Assembly (NCBI GenBank): GCA_964019425.1
Contig: OZ025826.1
Coordinates: forward strand, 788,796-852,795
DNA: 64,000 bases
DNA from: Flectonema sp. DT1601
Taxonomy: Eukaryota; Euglenozoa; Diplonemea; Diplonemida; Diplonemidae
Direction: 5' to 3'
Shown in pieces: positions 43,616-52,482 of this stretch (positions are counted from its first letter, which is position 1; every line of letters starts with the position of its first letter). Made by a program: the position numbers and the translations under genes. The notes beneath the pieces were generated by a model. It was not told the origin of the DNA, searched no databases, and worked only from the letters and a program-made list of their open reading frames with translations.

Positions 43616-46105
43616 ATGCGCGGTGACCATTCACAAGAAGAGGAAGTGAGTATTTTTGTGACATCAGAACACGACGATGAGGAAGAGTCACCACGGCATT
43701 CAACACAACAAGAGATGACGAATGTTGGAAGATCTGTTGTGTTGAGGCTCAAGAGAGGGGAAGGAACACAAAATGTTAAGTTTGAAGAAGATTGTGTCAG
43801 CGATCGGATTGAAGTAGCGCGGGCTGGAGTGAATAGATTGCTTTCTTTTAATAAAGTCTTCCCACCTAATGTGACTGTCAGGAGTATCTACGACAAATCT
43901 ATTCGACATGTTGTCTGTAGAGCTTTATCAGATAATATTATAGAGCACTCAACTGTATTTGTTTATGGGTCAAAGGATGCGTTCAAGTCTGACACTGTTA
44001 GCGGCAGCGCTTATGACAATGGACTTCTGTTGCACATCGCGCTGGACTTGTTGTCTTCAGGGAATCGAATTACCGCAACTGCAATTCTACTGAAGGGCGA
44101 TCAAACAGTAATTAATCTTCTCACAGGAACCAGGGCAGTTACCGATGTGCCAGTTACTCATCGTGTATTGGACGCTATCAGAACTCAAATGGTGAAAGCA
44201 GATCCGCTGGCAACCACATCAATAACGTTCTCGATATACAAGAGCACTGGCTGTTCCAAGATCACTGTTGTATGTTTCGCAGATGCTGAAGAGCTGACTC
44301 CAACCACTCGAAAACACTCCACCACCACAGGTGAGATAATAAAGTTCCTTGCGACAAAGCGCATTTCTGAATCAGCCTTAAAACTTGCTGCGAGAAAGAG
44401 TAAAATAACGCATTTGCTGCATTCCAGCACACCGCCTGCTCTAACTCACGATTCACAAATCGTATTCATTTCTGTGAGTTTAACCTCTCTGAGTGATACA
44501 TCAGAGAATGTATTGAGGTTTACATCCGATTTGTGTTTTCAGCCCCAAAAGGATACGTCTGGTAATGCTAACAGAAGTTATTCCATATCGTCATCTCCTC
44601 CAAAACCTACGAAGGCTCCAAATCGCTGGACGGAAGCACAACCAGAAGTTGGTGTCTCTACGACGCAGAACACCACTCGACTTGAGGAGGAGTTGCTCGA
44701 CGTCAAAACACAATTATTCGACTGCCGTAATATTTTGAAATCCTTTGAAATTGAAAACAATGAGTTACAGACGGCTGTCACTTCAACCCAGCTCCAGTCT
44801 GAACAGCTTCTCAAGAAATATGAAGATAACAACAAAGAACTAATTCGCCTAAAGGATACAAGGCGGAGCTTCCAGCTAAGAGTTGCAGAAGGGGAACAAG
44901 CATTGCAACAAAGGGATCAGGAGCACAGTCTGTTACTTGGCGAGAACATGGAAATCACCTCCGCGCTGCTTGCAATTACAGATGAGAAGCGAGCTTTATC
45001 AAACGAAAATAATGTTCTGCGCGAAAGTCTTATGAGATCTTCTCAGGCTGAAGTACCGAAGGAGACGCTTCTCACTGGAAGTCATCCAACGACGACTGAA
45101 ATAAGACTCTTGAGGAAATCACTTGAAAAGTCGCAACTTCATGTTAGAGAGCTTGCTGATCAGTTGCTGTCCCGAAGCAGCGATTTTGATGTCACTAGCA
45201 AGTTGCTTGAGCACCTCGACTTGAGTCGCGAGCTAAATAAAATCAACGCAGCAAATGCCGATGCCTACGAAAAGCGCATTGAAGACATTCTTCGCGGCGC
45301 GGAGGAGGCGTGTGACTCGGAGAGGATATTCCTGTTGGAGACTCGTCTTGAGAAGTCGAATAGACTATTGAGAAAGTCAGAATTAGAGTTTCAGCAACGT
45401 AAATTAGACACCCAAGAATGGGAAACAAAAAAGGAAGCGGAGGTGAGAAGGTTATCTGAAGAGCTGAGAAGTGTAGTCGAGGAAAATAAAGTTTTCAAAC
45501 AGCAACAGCAGACTGAAGAAGACCACTGCAGTGCTATTGCCGAACTCACTGAGCTTTACAAACTGCAACAAGAAAACGAAGCTCTATCTTGCGAACACCA
45601 AAAGATGTCTTCAGAAATAGTTCGGTTGCGAGAAGACAATTCTGAGCTTCAGCAGCAACTGGAAGTACAGACCAGCAGAATGCGCAATGCTGAAGTGAAA
45701 GCTCTCGACGATGTCAGTTCACAGTTAGCTCATTACAGCATAGCGAATTCAAAAGTGGAAAAAGAAAACGAGACACTGAAGAGTCATTTGCAGAAGTTGA
45801 AAGAAGAACTAATCGAATCGGAAAAGGATGCAAAGGAAAAGTTTTTGTTTTTAAAGAAAGAGAATGAACAACTACAGTTGCGGCGACACCACGATGTCGA
45901 TTCCCTTCAGCAAATGCTCTCTGCTGGGGAGGTACTCCAGGACTTCCTCAAAAAAAATGAAGTGCAGCGTTTTGAAGAAAATCTTAATAGCGAATTGGAA
46001 TTGAATTCACAAAACAAGGAACTGAAGATCCAACTCCAAGTCCAGTCGGTTGTTATCTCCACGCTTGAGAAAAAACTGGCGGCAGCTCTTATCCCTGTAA
46101 ACTAA
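43616..46105 (+). CDS. Kinesin-like protein with degenerate motor (pseudo-kinesin)
   Basis: A single-exon protein of 829 residues. Residues about 37-315 follow the kinesin motor fold: an opening strand VVLRLKRG, SFNKVFPPNVTVRSIYD, then STVFVYG at the P-loop, and later the ARKSKITHLLHSS motif (262-268 is SKITHLL), which corresponds to the RDSKLTRLL helix, followed by ENVLRFTSDL. The nucleotide-binding motifs are altered. The P-loop position reads GSKDAFKS (118-125) instead of GQTGSGKT. The switch I SSRSH motif is absent (TTSITFS). The switch II LAGSE motif is replaced (CFADAEE). ATP-driven motility is therefore unlikely. The rest, about 350-829, is coiled coil. Comparable degenerate motors (yeast Smy1, fly Costal-2) act as scaffolds. 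The start is the ATG after the acceptor at 43605. Confidence 0.82.
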   Translation: MRGDHSQEEEVSIFVTSEHDDEEESPRHSTQQEMTNVGRSVVLRLKRGEGTQNVKFEEDCVSDRIEVARAGVNRLLSFNKVFPPNVTVRSIYDKSIRHVVCRALSDNIIEHSTVFVYGSKDAFKSDTVSGSAYDNGLLLHIALDLLSSGNRITATAILLKGDQTVINLLTGTRAVTDVPVTHRVLDAIRTQMVKADPLATTSITFSIYKSTGCSKITVVCFADAEELTPTTRKHSTTTGEIIKFLATKRISESALKLAARKSKITHLLHSSTPPALTHDSQIVFISVSLTSLSDTSENVLRFTSDLCFQPQKDTSGNANRSYSISSSPPKPTKAPNRWTEAQPEVGVSTTQNTTRLEEELLDVKTQLFDCRNILKSFEIENNELQTAVTSTQLQSEQLLKKYEDNNKELIRLKDTRRSFQLRVAEGEQALQQRDQEHSLLLGENMEITSALLAITDEKRALSNENNVLRESLMRSSQAEVPKETLLTGSHPTTTEIRLLRKSLEKSQLHVRELADQLLSRSSDFDVTSKLLEHLDLSRELNKINAANADAYEKRIEDILRGAEEACDSERIFLLETRLEKSNRLLRKSELEFQQRKLDTQEWETKKEAEVRRLSEELRSVVEENKVFKQQQQTEEDHCSAIAELTELYKLQQENEALSCEHQKMSSEIVRLREDNSELQQQLEVQTSRMRNAEVKALDDVSSQLAHYSIANSKVEKENETLKSHLQKLKEELIESEKDAKEKFLFLKKENEQLQLRRHHDVDSLQQMLSAGEVLQDFLKKNEVQRFEENLNSELELNSQNKELKIQLQVQSVVISTLEKKLAAALIPVN

Positions 46106-48463
46106 AAAAGATAATGTATTATTGTTCACCTTAATAGAGCAATTTGAAATAACTTTGTTAACGAGTATTACTTTATTTTATTTAAGATCAGGTGACAATT
46201 CAACTGATGACTGCACTCTAATTGGAATTATATTTAGCTGCTGAGACAGTGACGCTTCTTCCCTTTTTTTTTTTTAGGGAAAAGTTCAAAACCTCTATTC
46301 CACGCAAATGTTACTGAAATGTCTGATCCCAACATAAAAGTTTCCGAAACAGCTCCACTCAAAATAGTTTCCGAAATGGACAGCAAAAAAAAAAAAAATT
46401 GGCAAAAGGAATTTTTTTTTTTTTTTCTCCGTTGCCTGCACCCAAAAAACTTTTCGCTAGTGAACAACTTTTTTTTTCCCGCGTAAAATTGCTATGGTAC
46501 ATAGATGGAAGTGAAAATCAGCCACAAAAAATTGTAGGGCCAAAATAGGGCGCGTAGGGCGCTTTTTTAATTAAATTTAATATAATGCCGAGATCATTTT
46601 GACACACCCCTGCCCTCAGCGAGGGTCGAATCGCGTCTTATTTGACTTTTTCTTCGGTTCGCCCGATCAAATGCGTCTCCGGGATATCAGTTTACTTGCC
46701 GCCAGTAAACTTCTTTTTTTTCTCACAAGGTACCGTGAAGACCGGCTTATTAACAGGTTAGCAGGAACGCACTCTCCCTCCTCGAATCCCTCTATATTCG
46801 ACTCGGTGCATTCTGCGGGGACATATCCACGTCGCTAATCAGCTCCTTGTAGATCTGGGATACATCGTCCACTGAAATGAGTTTCAGCTTCAGGGATTGC
46901 AGCAGGCTCCGGAAGCTCTCAAGGAGTGGTGAGGCCCCCATTGTTTTTGCCATTGTTGATTTCTTTGTGGAAGTCCAGGTACCTCTGCTGGCGTGTCGGT
47001 GCATTGTACATCATGTTTCGACACAGTTTCAGGAATTCCATCATGGGGGGGGGGGGGGGGGGGGGGGGGGGGACCTTGATACGATACGTAAAGATATATC
47101 TGGGAAGAATACTGCAGGTCTTTGCACAAAAAAATAAAATTACTGTCACCATGAAACAGGAGGCGTTGAACATGCCTGGTTTCTTTGGTGGAGGCCACGT
47201 GAACGTAGTTGAGCACCTTTGCCTACGCTACCGTAACAGTGAAAAACAGCTGTAAATTAAAACAAATGTGAAAAAAATAAAATGAAAACAAAGGTTAACA
47301 GTGGACGAACCAGACGTAAGGCTTTCCAAGACTACTCGAGTCTTCAGCGGTCCGCTCGGTGACAGCTGCCTAGGAAGGACAAGCACCCGTCTGCCTGGAG
47401 ACCATTCAATTTGGTTCGCTCTAAATTGGCGACCTAAACACTCTACCCTATCGCCGCGATTACCATTGACAACCTTTAGCCAACTATACTACGACCAAAA
47501 AAAAGGGGAAAGTGCACTTATACCTGTACAGCCATGACTCTCGGTTTCCGTAGTGGAGCCCCCCGCGACACTCCCTATATGGTGCACTCTCATATGTTTT
47601 GGTCATTGTTGAGTCTCAATGGATTGGTTTTATAGAACGTCGTTCTTTAACAAACCAAGTATCTATTTTTTCTATAACCCCTTTCTTCGTGAGGTTGCCC
47701 TGCAATCCTTCATCGAAGTAGCTTTGTTGACCTATTCCAAGACACGTTTTCCACAACTGCATCAGTCTTGCGAGTTCACAAACACACCTCAGCTTTCTCT
47801 TACTTTCCGAAAGAAAAAGGAGCATCGAATGATTAGACAAATGAGAACGAGAACGTGGACACATGTAACCCATATGACCTTCTCCTGTTTTTTGAAAGAA
47901 GAAAGAAGTACATGTGTTAAAAGAAAAGTATCGGATTTTAATCCTTGATTGATTAGTCATTCCATGTACCGTGCGCCTACAGATTTACAGTCATGTGAAT
48001 ATGTTTTCATTCAGGTCATGCCTCACCACAAAGGTATTGAACGTAGGGGCAATTCTACACAGTGACGAAGTTAAGGCAGCCTGTCCAAATTAAAAACCTT
48101 AAGCAGAACTAGAATCTGTCACAAACTAGGTACAACTGTAGGAGATATTTTATTAAACACCACCTCCGTTGGGAATGGATGCGATGAACCCCTCTGTTCA
48201 CCAATTTTGGATTGATGATACCGCGGAGATCAGACAAGTTTAGTAGCTTTTGTTGTGTTGGCCGTTCAAGGAGAAAAATGTAAATATTGTGAATTATTAT
48301 CATGTGTTCGTGATGTATTCTAAATGTTTTTTTCTACCCTTTGTACAGATTCATGGTGTTTCAATACATATCGGCGATAGATAGGCAGGAGTGTAGCTCT
48401 GGATGAGTTTTATTATTATTTCGAATTCATCCCCTTTTCAGCAAACAATACCCCACCTATAAC
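46106..48463. other. Gene-poor stretch at the start of the repeat region
   Basis: No supported gene. A weak minus-strand frame at 46792-47004 is not recognised. The stretch holds A/T runs near 46265-46275, 46386-46398 and 46411-46426, a G28 run at 47045-47072, and a mixed-composition part (47290-47560) richer in GC than the gene array. Nothing ties these pieces to a known element. Confidence 0.5.
47045..47072 (+). repeat. Poly-G run of 28
   Basis: An uninterrupted run of 28 G. It is exceptional in this AT-rich window, where homopolymers are otherwise A or T. Its length may be inexact because of sequencing limits. Confidence 0.85.
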
Positions 48464-49225
48464 ATGGATGAACAAAGTAAAGACTTCCTGTTGGCAAAAG
48501 GGGAGCTCAGGTTATAAATAATGAAAGTCCTAAGGAGGAACAGAAGATCGAGTCCCCATTGCAGAACAAACTGGATGAAGCAAAAAGGAAGGTGCGATCA
48601 TTTCGGGGTGATAAAGAGGGAATGGAGTTCTTCTTGCTGCAGCGAGACGTGCAGAACCTTAACAAAACTAACGAAGAATATAAACTGTCAAAGGAGATCG
48701 GTCAATTGCAGAACGAAGTGGATGAAGCAAAATGGAAGGTGCGATCATTTCGGGGTGATGAAGAGGGAAAGGAGTTCTTCTTGCTGCAGCAAGAGGTGCG
48801 GAACCTTGCCCAAAGTAAGGAAGAATATAAACTGTCAAAGAAGATCGATCTATTGATGAACGAACTGGATGAAGCAAAAAGGAAGGTGCGATCATTCCGG
48901 GGTGATGAAGAGGGAATGGAGTTCTTCTTGCTGCAGCAAGACGTGCAGAACCTTACCCGAGCATTTAGCCTTGAGGTATGCTTTTTGCTTTTTTTCTTTA
49001 ACCCATTACGGACGGGGATAAAAACCGATTTTTTTGACTTTGCACTGAAAAGTCATAATTAAAATACAGGTCAACCGGTTTTCTTCAATTTTGGATGTCG
49101 ACGGAATAGACACAACAGTATTTAATGAATCTCGCACAGCATCAGTAAAGTCGAGTGCGATGGGTTCGGTTTGGAAGGTAGATAAGGAAGCCTGTGAAGT
49201 CTGTGGGGCCACAGAAGAACTTTCT
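48464..49225 (+). pseudogene. Coiled-coil repeat / HNH-type gene, cut off at its 3' end
   Basis: An open frame from about 48482 to 48975 joins, through a good intron (48976-49068, GTATGC...ATACAG, 93 nt), to 49069-49225. The first exon contains three 147-bp tandem repeats, each encoding 49 residues (LDEAKRKVRSFRGDxEG, EFFLLQQ, NL, then EEYKLSK) with strong coiled-coil character. The second exon encodes NRFSSILD...FNESRTAS, then CEVCGATEELSRAHI, which resembles the start of an HNH nuclease zinc-binding site (CxxC then AHI). At that point the sequence changes into a retroelement fragment, so the nuclease part is truncated. No ATG is in frame at the 5' end; a short ATG frame at 48464 (MDEQSKDFLLAKGELR) would need another join. 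HNH-tailed repeat proteins of this look occur among effector-like (Crinkler) families; that link is an inference. Confidence 0.55.
48574..48980 (+). repeat. Three 147-bp tandem coding repeats
   Basis: Copies begin near 48574, 48721 and 48868 with GATGAAGCAAAA(A/T)GGAAGG. The 49-codon period keeps frame, so the array evolved as coding sequence. The third copy is partial. Confidence 0.85.
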
Positions 49226-49920
49226 CGTGCTCATATTATTCATGGATGCCTCGAAGATGGGATGGGGAGGATTCGTTGTGAACGACGTGACGGCCGAGGT
49301 AGTGGTGATGGGGGACTCCTGGGAACAGTGCACATTAACATCCTGGAGGGTCTAGCATTCAGCAAGACGATGCAGCAGATGTCGCCGGAGCTGGATGGTT
49401 GCACGATAGCCATCTGGATTGACAACACCTCGGTGGTAGGGGTTGCCAGGAAGGGTATGTCGGTTCGGTCGCAAGAGCTGAACGGTGGTCATCAGCGCTT
49501 TGCTGGAGTTGCAAAGGAGGGCGATCACATTCTCGGTGCAGTATGTACGATCACAACTGAATCCAGCTGCACAAATCAAAACACGAAAGCACAGGGAAGA
49601 GGTCACACTGGCGGTTAGGGCTTTCTTCACTCGCGATGTGGAGGTGGCGCGTGACGGCGCTCCCGGCAGAGCCTCACCACGAGGACACGGCCAGGCGGCG
49701 CCATGCTACCCTGTTGTGAATGTTTGGAAATCTTGCTCTGTTAGTACTTGTGGCTTAATCCTTTCTTTCGCTCTGTCTACAGGAAAATTAGTTTAATCAA
49801 TGGTACAATTCACTTTGTACAATGTTCTTGCTTTATTCATTTCTATCCCTTGTTTTTGCTTTATTTCATTTCACCCCAGTACAATTAACAACGTAAATGC
49901 TGCACAGTTCCCCGTCACGT
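49226..49920 (+). mobile_element. Fragment of a tyrosine-recombinase retroelement (RNase H end)
   Basis: A broken 3' piece, about 0.7 kb, related to the element at 55.0-59.97 kb. It carries the RNase H-like stretch (equivalent of FIDASLRGWGG), the WIDNTSVxGVARK motif shared with the larger element, a diverged copy of the GTGACGGCGC repeat near 49650, and a tail resembling the larger element's sequence before its right-hand repeat. It has several breaks and is clearly older and more diverged than the 55 kb copy. It directly abuts the truncated HNH frame. Confidence 0.7.
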
Positions 49921-50114
49921 GGGAATCAACCATCCGTCGGCCATGTCTACCTCTCTTCGTTTATAAATACATTATCGTTTATCCAAAAGAAAGCATAAAC
50001 AAAAACCGCCGTAAACAAAATTCCATTTAGGTAATTTGCCACCGAAACTGAGCACCAAACAAAAACCGCCGTCGGTGGGTTTTGAACCCTCGACCGCCAT
50101 TCTTACAGGCGTTC

Positions 50115-50116
<2 letters not shown>

Positions 50117-50150
<34 letters not shown>

Positions 50151-50392
50151 TGTTCTTGGCTTCTTTATGGAAATCCTTCCATTTTCCCTTCCTTCCAGTC
50201 TTAACGTAGGAGAGTCAACCAGGTGCCTACCCTGGTTGACTCTCCTACCAGGTGCCCTTCGGGTGCGGGGTTTGAACTAATTGTGTGTACGGACGCGATG
50301 GGTTATTGCAGTGGCAGGGGATCGAACCAGCGATCACCCAGCTCCGGGGCGAGAGTTATACCACTGCGCTGTACTTACCCAATGAGGGGCGG
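50117..50392 (-). repeat. tRNA-derived SINE-like unit A
   Basis: Read on the minus strand, it begins with a tRNA-like head (A box CAGCGCAGTGG, B box GGTTCGATCC). It continues into a second B-box-like block (TAGTTCAAACCCCGC), then an unrelated body and an A-rich tail (T33 on the + strand at 50117-50149). The head is preceded by another tRNA-like block at 50395-50465. Two related units lie at 51.3 and 52.1 kb. Confidence 0.7.
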
Positions 50393-50394
50393 GG

Positions 50395-50465
50395 CGGGCT
50401 TGAACCCAGGCCGACCACAAGAAGCTGTATTGGTGTTGGGCACGGCACCACTAGACCACCCAAGT
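50395..50465 (-). repeat. tRNA-like block
   Basis: On the minus strand, an A-box-like TGGTCTAGTGG and a B-box-like GGTTCAAGCC sit at tRNA spacing, but the anticodon arm does not fold well. It looks like a tRNA-derived repeat module rather than a working tRNA gene. Confidence 0.55.
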
Positions 50466-50689
50466 CTTATTGTACAGACCGTTTTTTTTTTTTTTTTTTT
50501 TTTTTTTTGGGAACCTTCCTAGCCGTACTTTCAACCCCTGCTAAGTGAGTCGCCTTTCTCTACCCTTTCTGTTGGTAGGTGAGTGAAGGTGTGTACTTGG
50601 AAGGCGAGCAAGCTCTCAAAGTCCGGGGCCCGACCGTTTGCCTTAGTGTCATTAGACTGGATTTTTTGCAGGGATCCTACCCTGAAAGT

Positions 50690-50762
50690 TGTCTATGGCC
50701 GGACTCGAACCTGGGTCGACACATTACCCAGGGAGCGTCCTACCATTAGACTACTTTCACCC
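50690..50762 (-). repeat. tRNA-like block with paired ends
   Basis: On the minus strand, a D-arm GTCTAATGGTAGGAC and a B box GGTTCGAGTCC are seen. The 7-nt TGAAAGT at the 5' side pairs with ACTTTCA further 3'. The anticodon stem is weak, and extra bases lie between the T arm and the acceptor strand, so a functional tRNA is unlikely. Confidence 0.55.
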
Positions 50763-50767
50763 CAGAC

Positions 50768-50945
50768 CGATAGCACTAACTCGACCGTCTCGAAACTCTT
50801 TGAAAGAATGGTCGTAGAACGGATGCACCACCTGTTGAAAGACAGAATGAATCCGAGGCAAGCAGCCTACAAACGAGGACGGGATTCCATTGAAAATCCC
50901 TGTATAGTTACAGGCAAACTCAAAAGTGCTAAGGCAATGGGAGAA
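50768..50945 (+). mobile_element. LINE (non-LTR) reverse-transcriptase fragment
   Basis: About 60 codons reading STVSKLFERMVVERMHHLL, then NPRQAAYKRGRDSIEN, match the segment of non-LTR reverse transcriptases following RPIxL (SxxxKLxExxxxxRL...Q.xFRxGRST). The RPIAL part lies just before it in another frame. The piece is flanked by a tRNA-like block on the left and AAACCCGC units on the right. No other LINE part is seen. Confidence 0.65.
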
Positions 50946-51110
50946 GAACCGCAAACCCGCAAACCCGCAAACCCGCAAACCTGCACTAGAGATACCCCTT
51001 CCAGGCTCGCGTTGCTCGCACACAACTTTTCTTTTTCAAGCTTTCTGAACAAACATTGTTTTTACAACCAAGTCACGTCTGTTTTTATTCCCTGGCTAGG
51101 TACCCGTCCA

Positions 51111-51168
51111 GGGTACAAATTTGAACTTAACTTTACGCTCGCGTTAAGTTAAGTCCAATTTTGTACCC
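51111..51168. repeat. Imperfect palindrome (hairpin), copy 1
   Basis: Arms GGGTACAAATTTGAACTTAA and TTAAGTTAAGTCCAATTTTGTACCC pair with a few mismatches around a CGCTCGCG centre. The stretch could form a cruciform or RNA hairpin and is duplicated at 51875-51941. Confidence 0.8.
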
Positions 51169-51227
51169 TTTTCCTTGCTACTTTCTTCTTACTAATTTTT
51201 CTGGTTGAAAAACACAAAAAATGTGCC

Positions 51228-51283
51228 TGGGAATTGAACCTACCGAAGGGATTTAAGGTATCCACTCAGCTGTGCAGCCCTGG
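51228..51283 (-). repeat. tRNA-like block
   Basis: On the minus strand, CAGCTGAGTGG (A box) and GGTTCAATTCC (B box). It is a shorter relative of the block at 51998-52070 and lies next to SINE-like unit B. Confidence 0.55.
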
Positions 51284-51286
51284 GAT

Positions 51287-51525
51287 TTTCTTTTTTTTTT
51301 TTATTTATTTATTTGTGTTCTTAGCCTCTTTATGGGAATCCTTCCATTTTCCCTTCCCTCCAGTCTTAACGTAGGAGAGTCTACCAGGTGCCTACTCTGG
51401 ACGCCCTTCGGGCGCGGGATTTGAACTAATTGCATGTACGGGCGCGATGGGCTATTGCAGTGGCAGGGGGTCGAACCAGCGATCACCCAGCCCCAGGGCG
51501 AGGGTTATACCACTACCCGTGGGAT
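51287..51525 (-). repeat. tRNA-derived SINE-like unit B
   Basis: Same layout as unit A on the minus strand: a tRNA-like head (B box GGTTCGACCCC), a second TAGTTCAAATCCCGC block, a body with a CTGGAGGGAAGGGAAAATGG stretch, and an A-rich TAAATAAATAAA tail. It lies inside segmental copy 1. Confidence 0.7.
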
Positions 51526-51647
51526 ATCGCAACTTTTTATTATTATTACTTTTCTGCAATTTTTATTTATAAATAAGTTTTCGAAAAGGTGGGAAGTAAC
51601 GGACTGGGAGCTTTTGGCTCCTGCCCTATTCCCGATGTAAACTTTCT

Positions 51648-51681
<34 letters not shown>

Positions 51682-51874
51682 GGCCCAAAGGGCGACAATG
51701 AAAGATGCTGACCAAGGAATAATATTCAAACCCGCAAACCCGCAAACCCGCACTAGAGATACCCCTTCCAGGCTCGCGTTGCTCGCGCAATTTGTTTTTT
51801 TAAGCTTTCTGAACAAACATTATTTTTACAACCAAGTCACGTCTGTTTTTATTCCCTGGCTAGGTACCCGTCCA

Positions 51875-51941
51875 GGGTACAAATTTGAACTTAACTTTAC
51901 GCTCGCTTCGCTCGCGTTAAGTTAAGTCCAATTTTGTACCC
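51875..51941. repeat. Imperfect palindrome (hairpin), copy 2
   Basis: Same arms as 51111-51168, with a longer centre (CGCTCGCTTCGCTCGCG), so the loop has gained a CGCTTCGCT-like insertion relative to copy 1. Confidence 0.8.
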
Positions 51942-51997
51942 TTTTCCTTGCTACTTTCTTCTTACTAATTTTTCTGGTTGAAAAACACAAAAAGTGT

Positions 51998-52070
51998 GCC
52001 TGGGAATTGAACCCTTGCCACGGCTACCGAAGAGATTTAGGGTATCCACTCGGCTGTGCAGCCCTGGGAT
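51998..52070 (-). repeat. tRNA-like block with long variable region
   Basis: On the minus strand, CAGCCGAGTGG (A box) and GGTTCAATTCC (B box) are spaced widely enough for a class II (Ser/Leu-type) ancestor with a long variable arm. The anticodon arm is not convincing, so it is treated as a repeat module. Confidence 0.55.
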
Positions 52071-52302
52071 TTTCTTTTCTTTTTTTATTTATTTATTTGT
52101 GTGTTCTTAGCCTCTTTATGGAAATCCTTCCATTTTCCCTTCCCTCCAGTCTTAACGTACCAGGTGCCTACCCTGGACGCCCTTCGGGCGCGGGATTTGA
52201 ACTAATTGCGTGTACAGGCGCGATGGGTTATTGCAGTGGCAGGGGGTCGAACCAGCGATCACCCAGCCCCAGGGCGAGGGTTATACCACTACCCCTGGGA
52301 TA
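52071..52302 (-). repeat. tRNA-derived SINE-like unit C
   Basis: Third unit, inside segmental copy 2, with the same double tRNA-like head and A-rich tail as unit B. Confidence 0.7.
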
Positions 52303-52482
52303 TTATTACTTTTCTGCAATTTTTATTTATAAATAAGTTTTCGAAAAGGTGGGAAGTAACGGACTGGGAGCTTTTGGCTCCTGCCCTATTCCCGATGTAA
52401 ACTTTCTTTTTTTTTTTTTTTTTTTTTTTAACAGGCCCAAAGGGCGACAATGAAAGATGCTGACCAAGGAATAATATTCAAA

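Larger units (their letters stand above)
50950..51727 (+). repeat. Tandem segmental duplication, copy 1
   Basis: A unit of about 0.78 kb. It opens with four AAACCCGC units (50950-50984), then GCACTAGAGATACCCCTTCC, a hairpin-forming stretch, a tRNA-like block, a SINE-like unit (B) and a T-rich end followed by ACAGGCCCAAAGGGCGACAA. The next 0.75 kb repeats the whole order with few differences, so the duplication is recent. Confidence 0.88.
51728..52482 (+). repeat. Tandem segmental duplication, copy 2
   Basis: Second copy of the unit at 50950-51727, again opening with three AAACCCGC units (51728-51752) and closing with the ACAGGCCCAAAGGGCGACAA block and GGAATAATATTCAAA. The copies differ by small indels; copy 2 keeps a longer tRNA-like block and lacks the GGAGAGTC stretch of the SINE body. 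A weaker third relative of the end block lies near 52660. Confidence 0.88.

Noticed and set aside
46792-47004. Minus-strand 70-codon frame
   Set aside because: Short, unrecognised and opposite to every host gene here.
47619-47948. Overlapping frames on both strands
   Set aside because: Neither has a convincing composition or family match.
50300-52300. Functional tRNA genes on the minus strand
   Set aside because: A and B boxes are present, but the anticodon arms do not fold properly and the blocks are attached to repeated bodies with A-rich tails.
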